Source of the DNA: Candidatus Brocadia sp. | GTDB lineage: Bacteria; Planctomycetota; Brocadiia; Brocadiales; Brocadiaceae | NCBI GenBank assembly: GCA_021646415.1 | Contig: SOEU01000016.1 | Span: 21,771 to 85,770, forward strand | Direction: 5' to 3' | Length of the DNA: 64,000 nt | Part shown: in pieces, positions 26,859 through 35,044 of the stretch | How positions within the stretch are numbered: the first letter of the stretch is position 1 | Layout of the letters: every line of letters starts with the position of its first letter | Made by a program: the position numbers and the translations under genes | The notes under the pieces: generated by a model | What the model was told of the DNA's origin: nothing | The model's database searches: none | The model's input: only the letters and a program-made list of their open reading frames with translations

Positions 26859-29582
26859 ATGTCAAAACTTCTGTTGGGTTTGTGGACTACCATTGCCGTA
26901 CTGATAGCATGTCCGATAACTTGGGCAACGCCACCTGTGCCCGAGGGCGATGCGCAGGTCTTGGATCAGTACTGGCGTGGCTTGGTAGCGATGCGTGAAG
27001 CTAAGTGGACCGAATCGATCACGCCATTGTCGCAGGCTATTGCCCGTATGCCTGGCAATGGTCGGTTGCTGCTGGCACGCGGAGTGGCGTATGCGCTTGC
27101 CAGTGATTTTGACCGTGCCATTGGAGACCTTACGCGTGCACAGATGAAAGGGAGTCGCGAACCACAACTCTGGAAGTATGCCGTAGAAGCCATGAGCAAC
27201 AAACTTGCGGAGGGCAGCGGTATCCCGATACCGCGCAGTTTGCAAAAAGAAGCAGGACGTACGGCAGTGTTTTCAGGCATCCCCGGACACATGATCCAGG
27301 GTGGTAACGACTATACCACAAGCTATGCGTCATGCGTATATTACGAGCTGGCGATGCCGTACCGTATGGCAAAGGAAAGGAGAGGCAGCACGTCTACGGA
27401 GATGATTACCGCAGCCAAAAGAAAGGCCAGCCGGTGGTTCGCTAACCGCGCACTGGCTGCGCCTGAACTGGCGTCGAGGAACTATGGTTGGGCGCAACAA
27501 CTTATGCATGCCAATCAACTCCCGGCGGCGAGGGACATCTTGAAAATTGCACGATCGGCGTACCCACAGGACGCGGATATGGCGGCGTCGGCTGGGGATC
27601 TGTGGAGGCTGGCTGGCAGACTGGTGACCGCACGGCGGGATTACACGATCGCGCTGACGATGAACACGGCGCATGCATCAGCATACGCCGGCCGTGCTGA
27701 GGTGGCAGCGATAATGGGCGACGCACGCCGTGCCCGTGCCGACCTGTCGCAGGCAAAGCTCTATGGGGGCGCAGAGCTGGCAGGTGTCAAACAGCGAATC
27801 GAACGTGCATTGGCACGCAAGGATGAGAAGAAAGATCCATCGGCCCTACTGGATGAACTGGACAAGGCAGCCAGCGGTGGCGCAACAATCGAAGCACTGC
27901 TCCCCTTGTCACAGAGGCTGCACCATAGCGCAGCCCAGAGTGACCGCCAGTACAGTGAGCTGTATCAGGATCAATTACGGGAGCATGAAGATGCTGTGAG
28001 ACGCAATCCCAAAAACATTGATGGATGGGTAGCACTTGCGCAGTATCTCGTGGACGAAGTGGATGTCCGGGGTGAGGAGGTTGAACCACGCCGCGGCCTT
28101 GTACCATTTCGTTGGCAGTACAGTTCAGAGTCAGAGTTAAATCGTGCATTGTATGCGGTAAACCAGGCAATCCTGCTTGATAACCGTAACATCGGCGGTT
28201 TAGTGACAAAGGCATATGTGCTTGATGGGCTGGGGCAGCGTGACCAGGCAGAGCAATTACTGATGTCTGCGATCAAGATTGCAGGTCCTAACGATGCGCG
28301 GGCAGTGCGTTTGCTCGCCGAGTATCGCAGCCGCCAGGTTGGCCAATTGTTGGCGTCTGCTATGGCACTGCGAATGCCGACGTATTCTACAAGTAAGCAC
28401 ACTGAACATCGTTACGACGGCGTGTGGGAAATCACAACCACTTACAGGCATGATCCGAGCACAGAAGATCTGCGAAATGCTGATGATCTTGAACGAAAGG
28501 CGGCTGCACTGATGCGAGAGGCGAAGCTGACTATGGAAGCGGCGATACGTACGAGCAAAGGCACACTCGAAGGTTTGCTGCTCGAATCATCATACCAGAA
28601 CTGGTTTGGCACGCGCGACAAGGCGCTGATGCTGCTGCAACAGGCCGTGCGAGACTACCCGGAATCGATCAAGGCACACGATGCATTAATTGTGTACCTG
28701 AGATTCCTTGGCCGTCATGATGAAGCGATCGAGCAGGAAACCTACGCGTGGCAGCTTTTCCAGACGACATGTGCACCGTTGCTCCGCCGCGTATGGAACA
28801 ACGTGGGGAAAACAGGGTGGGCATCTTTGGTAGACGATTTACAACGAGCGCGTAGACTCAACCCTGCCGATGCACGGGGTACAGCATACTTGGCAGAGGC
28901 GAAGGCAGACATGGGACAGGAAAAGGAGGCAGATGCATTGCGCCGCGTTGCCGCTGCCCTGGAGCAGGCACGGCTCTTATTTGACGAACAAGGCATAGCG
29001 CAGTCTTGGCCACGTGACGCGGGTGAGCTGGCGCTTTCAATGCAGATGCGCCATCTTTTGGCAGCTACGGCGAATAACGGCGGAAAAAAAGATGAAGCGC
29101 TGTTACACTATGAGGCAAGTGCGGCTCTGGCTGGACGCTATCCTGTAGACGGCATTGCCGCACTTATGTTTGGTGCGATGTTGCCAGACCCCAAGGTGCC
29201 GCCAATCCCTGCTCCGGCGCCGGTCAACGGCGCGACATTGGCCGCTGCGGGCTACGTGGGAGCAGCCCGTGCACTACAGACACTCGGACGCGCCGATGAG
29301 GCTCAACGCTATTTTCAGGCCGCCGCTTCTATGACCCGCGCATACGGCGATTTGACCCCCAATATCGGTACCGGCAGGGGTGATAGCAACTTCGGAGGCA
29401 TGGCTGAGGGCGCATCGGCTGAGGCCCTGGTTGAACTGGCCAGAATCGATATAAAGAATCGCAACTACAATGCCGCATTCGAAAAGCTTCAGACTGCCAC
29501 CCAGGCGAAACCCTCCAACGAACTACGAGGCGAGATTAATCGCATGATAATGGAGATGTTGCCGCATCTGAACAAGCAATAA
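26859..29582 (+). CDS. Exported TPR-repeat protein of unknown function
   Basis: 907 residues from the ATG at 26859, eight bases after AGGAGG; a TTG at 26853 is too close to that site. A signal peptide is clear (LLLGLWTTIAVLIACPITWA). The rest is helical repeats: TPR-like pairs around residues 40-130 (AIARMPGNGRLLLARGVAYA, DFDRAIGDLTRAQ), 200-300, 385-480 and 580-900. Ala and Arg are frequent. Its GC content is well above that of neighbours, with many GCG/CGC codons, although the AGGAGG leader is AT-rich like the host. It stands alone between serS and the glmM pair. A periplasmic scaffold role is plausible; nothing indicates a specific partner. Confidence 0.8.
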   Translation: MSKLLLGLWTTIAVLIACPITWATPPVPEGDAQVLDQYWRGLVAMREAKWTESITPLSQAIARMPGNGRLLLARGVAYALASDFDRAIGDLTRAQMKGSREPQLWKYAVEAMSNKLAEGSGIPIPRSLQKEAGRTAVFSGIPGHMIQGGNDYTTSYASCVYYELAMPYRMAKERRGSTSTEMITAAKRKASRWFANRALAAPELASRNYGWAQQLMHANQLPAARDILKIARSAYPQDADMAASAGDLWRLAGRLVTARRDYTIALTMNTAHASAYAGRAEVAAIMGDARRARADLSQAKLYGGAELAGVKQRIERALARKDEKKDPSALLDELDKAASGGATIEALLPLSQRLHHSAAQSDRQYSELYQDQLREHEDAVRRNPKNIDGWVALAQYLVDEVDVRGEEVEPRRGLVPFRWQYSSESELNRALYAVNQAILLDNRNIGGLVTKAYVLDGLGQRDQAEQLLMSAIKIAGPNDARAVRLLAEYRSRQVGQLLASAMALRMPTYSTSKHTEHRYDGVWEITTTYRHDPSTEDLRNADDLERKAAALMREAKLTMEAAIRTSKGTLEGLLLESSYQNWFGTRDKALMLLQQAVRDYPESIKAHDALIVYLRFLGRHDEAIEQETYAWQLFQTTCAPLLRRVWNNVGKTGWASLVDDLQRARRLNPADARGTAYLAEAKADMGQEKEADALRRVAAALEQARLLFDEQGIAQSWPRDAGELALSMQMRHLLAATANNGGKKDEALLHYEASAALAGRYPVDGIAALMFGAMLPDPKVPPIPAPAPVNGATLAAAGYVGAARALQTLGRADEAQRYFQAAASMTRAYGDLTPNIGTGRGDSNFGGMAEGASAEALVELARIDIKNRNYNAAFEKLQTATQAKPSNELRGEINRMIMEMLPHLNKQ

Positions 29583-30258
29583 TACTGCGAAAATAACAGA
29601 ACAGTTTACGATTCAAAGCAAAAAGTTAAATATTCTTATAACCATTTAAATGTTTGAAAAAGTAACACGTCCCTAAAGAATCAAATGCTGCTAAATCTTT
29701 GTTCAAACGGTATAGTATAGCTGTTTGCTCTTTCCCTTCTCGTGTTTCAATTGATTGTTGCCTGATTTTAGAAGCAAGGCGCTGACCACTAGCCCGCATT
29801 TCTCACGGAGGGTTATTTGTGATATCAAAAGGTTTCAAAATGCGAATGCGGTTGCTTTACAAGACGGACTCTTTCAGCTTTTATGCATCAAAATTGAATA
29901 TATTGAAGATTTTATTGATAAAAACACCGGGACATGCCACCAAAAGGCGTATTTTGGGTGCAGTGTAGCGCCCCCTGTCCTGATTCATGAAACGGCTTAA
30001 TTTTGCCATGTGATTTATTCTCCTCTGTTTCGTCACTCGAAATCATGAGAGTTCTTTACCATAAAATAAATTGCAATCCCATGAGTTTTTGCTTTAATAT
30101 CCTTCACGTAAAAAAAACAATTATTTTTGCATATATTATCTTTCAAAGATACTTTGGCCTTTTTAGAAAAATATGAATAAAGTCAACCCTGACAGGGTTA
30201 ACTCACAAATTTCGTGCTTCGGATTTATTTTTTCGACTCGTTCGGGTTAGGAATTACC
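29583..30258. other. Long intergenic region with no supported gene
   Basis: About 675 bases between the TPR gene and glmM. A frame at 29755-30000 (81 codons, non-ATG start) has no recognisable protein features and I do not call it. The 3' part holds the dispersed repeat at 30185-30250. Confidence 0.55.
30185..30250. repeat. Dispersed repeat, copy 2 (direct repeat of 14380-14450)
   Basis: AACCCTGACAGGGTT, then ACAAATTTCGTGCTTCGGAT to GACTCGTTCGGGTTAGG, nearly as at 14.4 kb but without the left palindrome arm. It ends nine bases before the glmM start. The upstream open reading extension of glmM is simply a translation of this repeat. Confidence 0.8.
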
Positions 30259-31611
30259 ATGGAAAAATTATTTGGAACAGATGGCATACGGGGTATAGCA
30301 AATATATTTCCCATGACGCCTGAAGTTGTATTGAACATCGGTAAAGCCACTGCTCATGTTTTCAAGGAAACATACGGGAAGAAAAGGCCTAAGCTCGTTA
30401 TAGGCAGAGATACCAGGCTAAGTGGCTGTATGATAGAAAATGCACTTACATCCGGGATCTTATCCGCAGGCGCAGATGTCTTCCTTGTTGGTCATATGCC
30501 AACACCTGCCATTGCCCATTTAACAAAATCATTGAATGTTGATGCAGGTATTGTAATTAGCGCTTCACATAATCCTGCCTCAGATAATGGAATAAAGATT
30601 TTTAATGGTGATGGCTATAAGTTGTCCGATGATGTCGAAGAAGAAATTGAAAAATATATCTTAATAGAAAATGTAAAAACAGAACATATAACAGGATGTT
30701 TCATAGGAAATGCACATTACGTTGATGATCCAAAAGGAAGGTATATAGAATTTGCAAAAGCTTCTATAAAAAACCTGAGTATAAAAGGATTAAAAATTGT
30801 CTTAGATTGTGCTAATGGCGCCGCATATAATACTGCACCACATGTATTGAGAGAGTTAGGCGCAGAAGTTATTGTGCTCAACGATAAACCAGACGGACTG
30901 AACATAAACTTGGATTGCGGGGCACTGCATCCTGAAAAAATGAAGGAAGTGGTGAAAAAAGAGAAGGCACATATCGGAATAGCACTAGACGGTGATGCAG
31001 ACAGGGTTATCGTTTGTGATGAAAAGGGAAATAATGTTGATGGTGACCATATCATCGCAATATGCGCAATTTACCTGAAAGAGAAAGGTGCATTGAAGAA
31101 AAATTGCGTTGTTACCACGATCATGACGAATAAAGGATTCGATATTGCGATGGATAAAAAGCATATCCGTGTTGTTAAGACAAAGGTGGGCGACAGGTAC
31201 GTCATTGATGAGATAAGGAAAAAAGGATATGTTTTGGGCGGTGAACAGTCCGGACATATCATATTCTCAAATCATACAACAACGGGTGACGGAATAATCT
31301 CTGCCTTACAATTGTTGGGAATTATGAAGGAGAAGGGGGAAAAATTAAGTAAGTTAAAGGAATGCATGAAATCCCTGCCCCAGGTGCTTATGAATGTTAA
31401 AGTAAAAGAAAAAAGGGATATCGATACCCTGAAAGCAAGGAAGTATATCTGGAAAGCAGAAGAAAAATTGGGGAAAAAGGGAAGGGTGCTCGTCAGATAT
31501 TCGGGAACAGAGCATTTATGCAGGGTCATGATTGAAGGTGAGCAGAAAAAAGAAATTCAAAAAATGGCGAATGACATTGCCCAGGGAATAAAAAAAGAGA
31601 TCGGGGTTTAA
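30259..31611 (+). CDS. glmM: Phosphoglucosamine mutase
   Basis: 450 residues from the ATG at 30259 (MEKLFGTDGIRG is the normal start; upstream frame comes from a repeat). The phosphoserine loop is GIVISASHNPASDNG near residue 97. The metal-binding loop is IALDGDADRVIVCD, and GGEQSGHI and VRYSGTEHLCRVM complete the sugar- and phosphate-binding sites. It converts glucosamine-6-P to glucosamine-1-P for UDP-GlcNAc. Three bases separate it from the nucleotidyltransferase gene, so the pathway's last steps are co-expressed. Confidence 0.93.
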   Translation: MEKLFGTDGIRGIANIFPMTPEVVLNIGKATAHVFKETYGKKRPKLVIGRDTRLSGCMIENALTSGILSAGADVFLVGHMPTPAIAHLTKSLNVDAGIVISASHNPASDNGIKIFNGDGYKLSDDVEEEIEKYILIENVKTEHITGCFIGNAHYVDDPKGRYIEFAKASIKNLSIKGLKIVLDCANGAAYNTAPHVLRELGAEVIVLNDKPDGLNINLDCGALHPEKMKEVVKKEKAHIGIALDGDADRVIVCDEKGNNVDGDHIIAICAIYLKEKGALKKNCVVTTIMTNKGFDIAMDKKHIRVVKTKVGDRYVIDEIRKKGYVLGGEQSGHIIFSNHTTTGDGIISALQLLGIMKEKGEKLSKLKECMKSLPQVLMNVKVKEKRDIDTLKARKYIWKAEEKLGKKGRVLVRYSGTEHLCRVMIEGEQKKEIQKMANDIAQGIKKEIGV

Positions 31612-31614
31612 ATT

Positions 31615-32802
31615 ATGATACAAGCGATCATTTTGGCTGCGGGAAAAAGTACAAGGACATGGCCGCTGACATTGACGAAGCCAAAACCATTACTGAAAGT
31701 AATGAATAAAGAGATACTCAGGCATAATTTGGATGCGTTGCAGGGATTAGTGAGCGCGGTTATGGTAATCGTAGGATTTAAAAAGGAAATGATCATAAAC
31801 GAGATCGGCAATAAATATGGGAAGTTAAGCATCCAGTATGTAGAACAAAAAACACAGTTAGGTACGGGACATGCCCTGAAATGTGTTGAAGATTTGATTA
31901 AAAACAAATTTGTCGTTTTAGGCGGAGACGACATCTTTTCCCGCCGGGACATACAAGCATGTTTAAGGCATAAATACGCTGTTTTGGGGTGCAAGGTTGA
32001 AAATCCGAGCAGATTCGGTGTTTTCGTTTTGTCAGGCAAAGAGGTGAGAAAGGTCGTAGAAAAACCCCAGACATATGTGTCAGATATAGCAAATACAGGA
32101 TTATATGTCTTTGATAAAAATGTATTCAAATTTAAGCTGAAAAAAAGTACAAGGGGAGAATACGAAATAATTGACTACATCAATGAGCTTGTCAAAGAAG
32201 AAAAGGTAGTTTGTGAAACGGTAAAAGGACATTGGTTGTCGGTAGGGTATCCATGGGATTTAATTCAGGTAAATAACATTTTAGTCTCTGAAATAAAAAA
32301 TGAGATAAAGGGAAAAATAGAGAAGAACGTTACCGTAAAAGGGAAGATACACGTAGGAAAAGGGACGGTAATTTTATCAGGGACGTATATAGACGGGAAT
32401 GTTGTTATTGGCGAGAACTGCACCATAGGACCAAACTGTTTTTTAAGAGGAAACACCTCGATCGGAAACAACTGTCATATTGGACAGGCGGTTGAGATAA
32501 AAAATAGTATTATTATGGATAATGCAAAAGTCCCCCATCTTTCTTATGTGGGAGATAGCGTTGTTGGAGAAAATAGCAATCTGGGCGCAGGCACAATCAC
32601 CGCTAATTTAAGACATGACAATAAAAATGTGCAATCTGAAGTGAAAGGTGAATTGATTGATACTGGCAGAAGGAAGTTTGGGGCTATAATCGCCGATGAT
32701 GTTCATACAGGAATAAATACAACAATCTATCCCGGAAGAAAGCTTTGGCCGGGGGTAGGCACAGGGCCGGGCGAGATCGTTGATAAAGACAAGAAGGTTT
32801 AA
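31615..32802 (+). CDS. glmU: Bifunctional sugar nucleotidyltransferase/acetyltransferase, archaeal-type GlmU
   Basis: 395 residues. An N-terminal nucleotidyltransferase domain (AIILAAGKSTRTWPLTLTKP, then VLGGDDIFSR) is followed by a left-handed beta-helix from about residue 235 with hexapeptide repeats (VIGENCTIGPNCFLRGN, SIGNNCHIGQAV). GAGTITANLRHDN is the acetyl-CoA-site region. The shape and the KPKPLLKV motif fit archaeal-like GlmU proteins rather than the E. coli type (LAAGKGTRM). With glmM just upstream, UDP-GlcNAc formation is the best reading. A glucose-1-P thymidylyltransferase-like role is an alternative. Confidence 0.85.
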   Translation: MIQAIILAAGKSTRTWPLTLTKPKPLLKVMNKEILRHNLDALQGLVSAVMVIVGFKKEMIINEIGNKYGKLSIQYVEQKTQLGTGHALKCVEDLIKNKFVVLGGDDIFSRRDIQACLRHKYAVLGCKVENPSRFGVFVLSGKEVRKVVEKPQTYVSDIANTGLYVFDKNVFKFKLKKSTRGEYEIIDYINELVKEEKVVCETVKGHWLSVGYPWDLIQVNNILVSEIKNEIKGKIEKNVTVKGKIHVGKGTVILSGTYIDGNVVIGENCTIGPNCFLRGNTSIGNNCHIGQAVEIKNSIIMDNAKVPHLSYVGDSVVGENSNLGAGTITANLRHDNKNVQSEVKGELIDTGRRKFGAIIADDVHTGINTTIYPGRKLWPGVGTGPGEIVDKDKKV

Positions 32803-33006
32803 ATAATCAAATGCAGTCAGTACCACAAGCGTGAATGGTGGTTTGATTAGCCCTAAAAGGGGTTACTCAGGTCAGTATCAGGTTTATCATCAATCGATTC
32901 ATTCACCTCCTGCGCCTGACAAATGCATTTCTATTCAATAGAGATTGACGTTGTTTTGGCAAATATTTACAAGCTTTGTTTAAGGAGTACTCTACCGGAA
33001 TAGAAG

Positions 33007-33612
33007 ATGAAAGAGGCAACTGAGAAAACACTGAGTATGTGGCTAAGTTTTCTTGCCATTATCTTTTCGGGAGTTAGCTTGTGGGTATCATATGAGAGTT
33101 GGAAAACTACAAACAAGGACTTCCAAGTGAACCTTCAGCCCATTCTAGGAACAGAGTTTAAAATAGATAACGGTAAACAGGTATATGTCCTTATACTGGT
33201 TAACAAAGGACCCAATACAATTTATGATCTAAACATTGAGACATTTACTCGATTGGTAGACCTCGAAAATAGGCAAATGCCAATCCAAGCAGGAGGGCCG
33301 GTAGGCGATCTAGAAAAAAACAAAAAACTAGAACCTGGTGAAACTTACACGATCCCAATAACTGAATTTATTGATAATGCAGCAAAAATGAAAGATTACT
33401 CAAGGTACAAGAAAGACGAGAACTATCAGATATTTTTCTCTTTTTACTTTTCTTTTAGACGATTGCCGGATAAAAAGCAGTTTGAAGAAACGAGGACTCT
33501 ATTAATAACAAGGGCAGAAGGCACAGGACAGTTGATAGTGATAGACCCATACAAAACAATGAAGTTTAAAAATGAAACTATTAACGACTTAGAAAAGCTT
33601 TTTTCGCATTAA
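33007..33612 (+). CDS. Single-pass membrane protein of unknown function
   Basis: 201 residues. One transmembrane helix near residues 10-30 (MWLSFLAIIFSGVSLWVSY) is followed by a soluble beta-rich domain (QVYVLILVNKGPNTIYDLNI, KLEPGETYTIPI), perhaps an immunoglobulin-like fold. No family recognised. It lies 200 bases after the GlmU-type gene, past a short palindromic stretch, and just before transposase remnants, so it belongs to the accessory region. Confidence 0.6.
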   Translation: MKEATEKTLSMWLSFLAIIFSGVSLWVSYESWKTTNKDFQVNLQPILGTEFKIDNGKQVYVLILVNKGPNTIYDLNIETFTRLVDLENRQMPIQAGGPVGDLEKNKKLEPGETYTIPITEFIDNAAKMKDYSRYKKDENYQIFFSFYFSFRRLPDKKQFEETRTLLITRAEGTGQLIVIDPYKTMKFKNETINDLEKLFSH

Positions 33613-33718
33613 TGAACGTTGTTTTCCTATAGGGGAAGCAATGGGCACATCCTAAAACTTAAACATTGGTATCAGGAAAATAGGGGGAAAATAGGGGAAA
33701 ATAGGGGTCAAATCTTTA

Positions 33719-33960
33719 TCATTTACAAATCTGCTTCAACTCTTTTGATAATCTGAGTAAGTGTTTGTCACCTTCCAGTCTTTCTCGTAATCGTTTTCTC
33801 CCCACGCTCACAGTACTATAGTCTACCCCCATCATTTCTCCTATCTCAGTTCCGTTTAGTCCGCCAACCCGATATAACAAGTCCATAGCTATTTGTCTTA
33901 TTATGCCTCGCTCCTTTTATTTCATCAAAACTTTTCTTTGTCTCTTTGCTGAGATCAATT
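33719..33960 (-). pseudogene. C-terminal remnant of a REP-associated (Y1/RAYT) transposase, frameshifted
   Basis: On the minus strand the frame ending at 33719 reads RQIAMDLLYRVGG, GTEIGEMMGVDYSTVS, then RLSKELKQICK, the DnaA-like helix-turn-helix C-terminus common in these transposases. Upstream the matching sequence continues in another frame (KKSFDEIKGARHN), so a frameshift lies near 33905. The catalytic N-terminal part is missing. Confidence 0.75.
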
Positions 33961-34125
33961 CATGGGTCAAACAATTCATGGGTCAAACCTTCATTTTTCA
34001 ATTGACAAACTTTACGTAAAAGAAAAGTTTTTGGATATCTTAAGAAGAACATAGGAGAGATATGGATACCTCCTCCATGCATATGCCCAAAAGGCATAAA
34101 AGATCAGAGGATTATAGGTGAACAA

Positions 34126-34160
34126 GTAGGTTGGGTTGAGGAACGAAACCCAACAACCTA
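34126..34160. repeat. REP-like palindrome, left copy flanking a RAYT remnant
   Basis: GTAGGTTGGGTTGAG ... AAACCCAACAACCT. It can fold on itself (TTGGGTT/AACCCAA) and is the inverted counterpart of 34485-34521, with the transposase remnant between. Confidence 0.7.
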
Positions 34161-34176
34161 ATATGGCAAGAAAATA

Positions 34177-34463
34177 ATGCAATATCGCAGATCACAAGCG
34201 CAAGGCGCAACGTTCTTCTTTACCGTAATAGCATACAATAGAAAGAGGTATTATGTCACAAGGCAAATGTAGCGCCGATAAAAGAGGCTTTCCAGTATAT
34301 TATCAAGCAACACCCCTTTAGAATTCAGGCTTTTGTCCTACTTTCTGATCATATCCATTGTATTTGGACATTACCAGAAAACGACAATGCTTTCTCAATG
34401 CATGGCGATTTATCAAGAGTTATTTCAGCAGACGATGCAAGAGTGCGTACAAATATTTTATGA
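34177..34463 (+). pseudogene. REP-associated tyrosine transposase (RAYT), broken N-terminal half
   Basis: An ATG at 34177 opens MQYRRSQAQGATFFFTVIAYNR, then stops. In another frame the reading continues IKEAFQYIIKQHPFRIQ, VLLSDHIHCIWTLPEND. HIH is the metal-binding HUH motif of Y1 transposases. It shifts again and ends before the catalytic tyrosine. REP-like palindromes in inverted orientation flank it, the usual arrangement for RAYTs. It is inactive as it stands. Confidence 0.75.
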
Positions 34464-34484
34464 AAATGTGGCATGAATAATCGC

Positions 34485-34521
34485 AGTTGTTGGGTTTTCG
34501 CTTTGCTCAACCCAACCTACA
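34485..34521. repeat. REP-like palindrome, right copy
   Basis: GTTGTTGGGTTTTCGC ... CAACCCAACCTAC, inverted relative to 34126-34160. Related units are at 61801-61834 and, in part, 55270-55299. Confidence 0.7.
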
Positions 34522-34526
34522 CAACT

Positions 34527-34766
34527 TATAAGGAAAAAGAATCAATCGTAGATACAGCAGAAACACCTTCCTACTTTTCCAGGACAAAAACTGCTGCAAT
34601 GAAGGCATACGGAGATTTTGTAAAGGAAGGTACAGGAGAAAGAAACAATCCCCTGGAAGATGTGGAAGCTGGAGTTCACCTCGGCAGTACAATATTCATA
34701 GCAAAGACAAGAGGTATGTTGCAAAGACGGAAACCCGATGAAGAGATTCCTCAGGTGAAACGCTAA
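34527..34766 (+). pseudogene. Internal/C-terminal fragment of another REP-type transposase
   Basis: The reading SIVDTAETPSYFSRTKTAAM, KAYGDFVKEGTGE, LEDVEAGVHLGSTIFI, KPDEEIPQVKR matches the region after the Y1 domain in the MARPLR-type transposase family. The first part of that frame (from 34473) is only the REP palindrome translated. No N-terminus precedes it. N-terminal pieces of the same family are at 43344 and 63614. Confidence 0.6.
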
Positions 34767-34877
34767 AGCGAGTAGAAGCCAGGATAAAAAGAGAGAGATA
34801 ATTCCAGAAAGAAATCGAAGTTAAAAAGGCAATTAATAATTAAATAACGAAGGGCTGACCCTTGGCTTTGCTTGGCT

Positions 34878-35036
34878 TTTGCGCTCTTCGAGAGCCTTGC
34901 GCGTGTAGTCGAAGCCCTTGTGAGTGTTCAGATCCATTCAACGAAACGTCTGGGTCGGATAGATCGGTGTAGTCGCGCTGTTTAATGTCGAGTCCTTGTC
35001 GACCCCGAAGTGAACGCATTTAGTCTCGAGTCGCAT
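34878..35036 (-). pseudogene. 5' remnant of a cystathionine gamma-synthase/methionine gamma-lyase family gene
   Basis: From an ATG at 35036 the frame reads RLETKCVHFGVDKDSTLNS, ATTPIYPTQTFR and stops. In the next frame MDLNTHKGFDYTRKALEERK continues the same family (normally FDYTRSGNPTR...ALE). So there is a frameshift, a small deletion, and then loss of the remaining 300-plus residues, including the PLP lysine. It begins eight bases after the glycosidase-like gene stops and was probably the fourth gene of the island operon. Host-like AT-rich sequence starts immediately beyond it. Confidence 0.7.
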
Positions 35037-35044
35037 GAACCCTT

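Noticed and set aside
29755..30000. 81-codon open frame between the TPR gene and glmM
   Set aside because: Non-ATG start, no ribosome site, no recognisable protein features; left as intergenic.
32803..33006. Palindromic stretch after the GlmU-type gene (ACCAC...GTGGT, CCCTAAAAGGGG) as a riboswitch
   Set aside because: Short unconnected stems, no conserved core that I know; may be a dispersed repeat.
34473..34526. Start of the 97-codon frame as a real gene start
   Set aside because: These codons translate a REP-like palindrome; only the part from about 34527 resembles a protein, and that is a transposase fragment.
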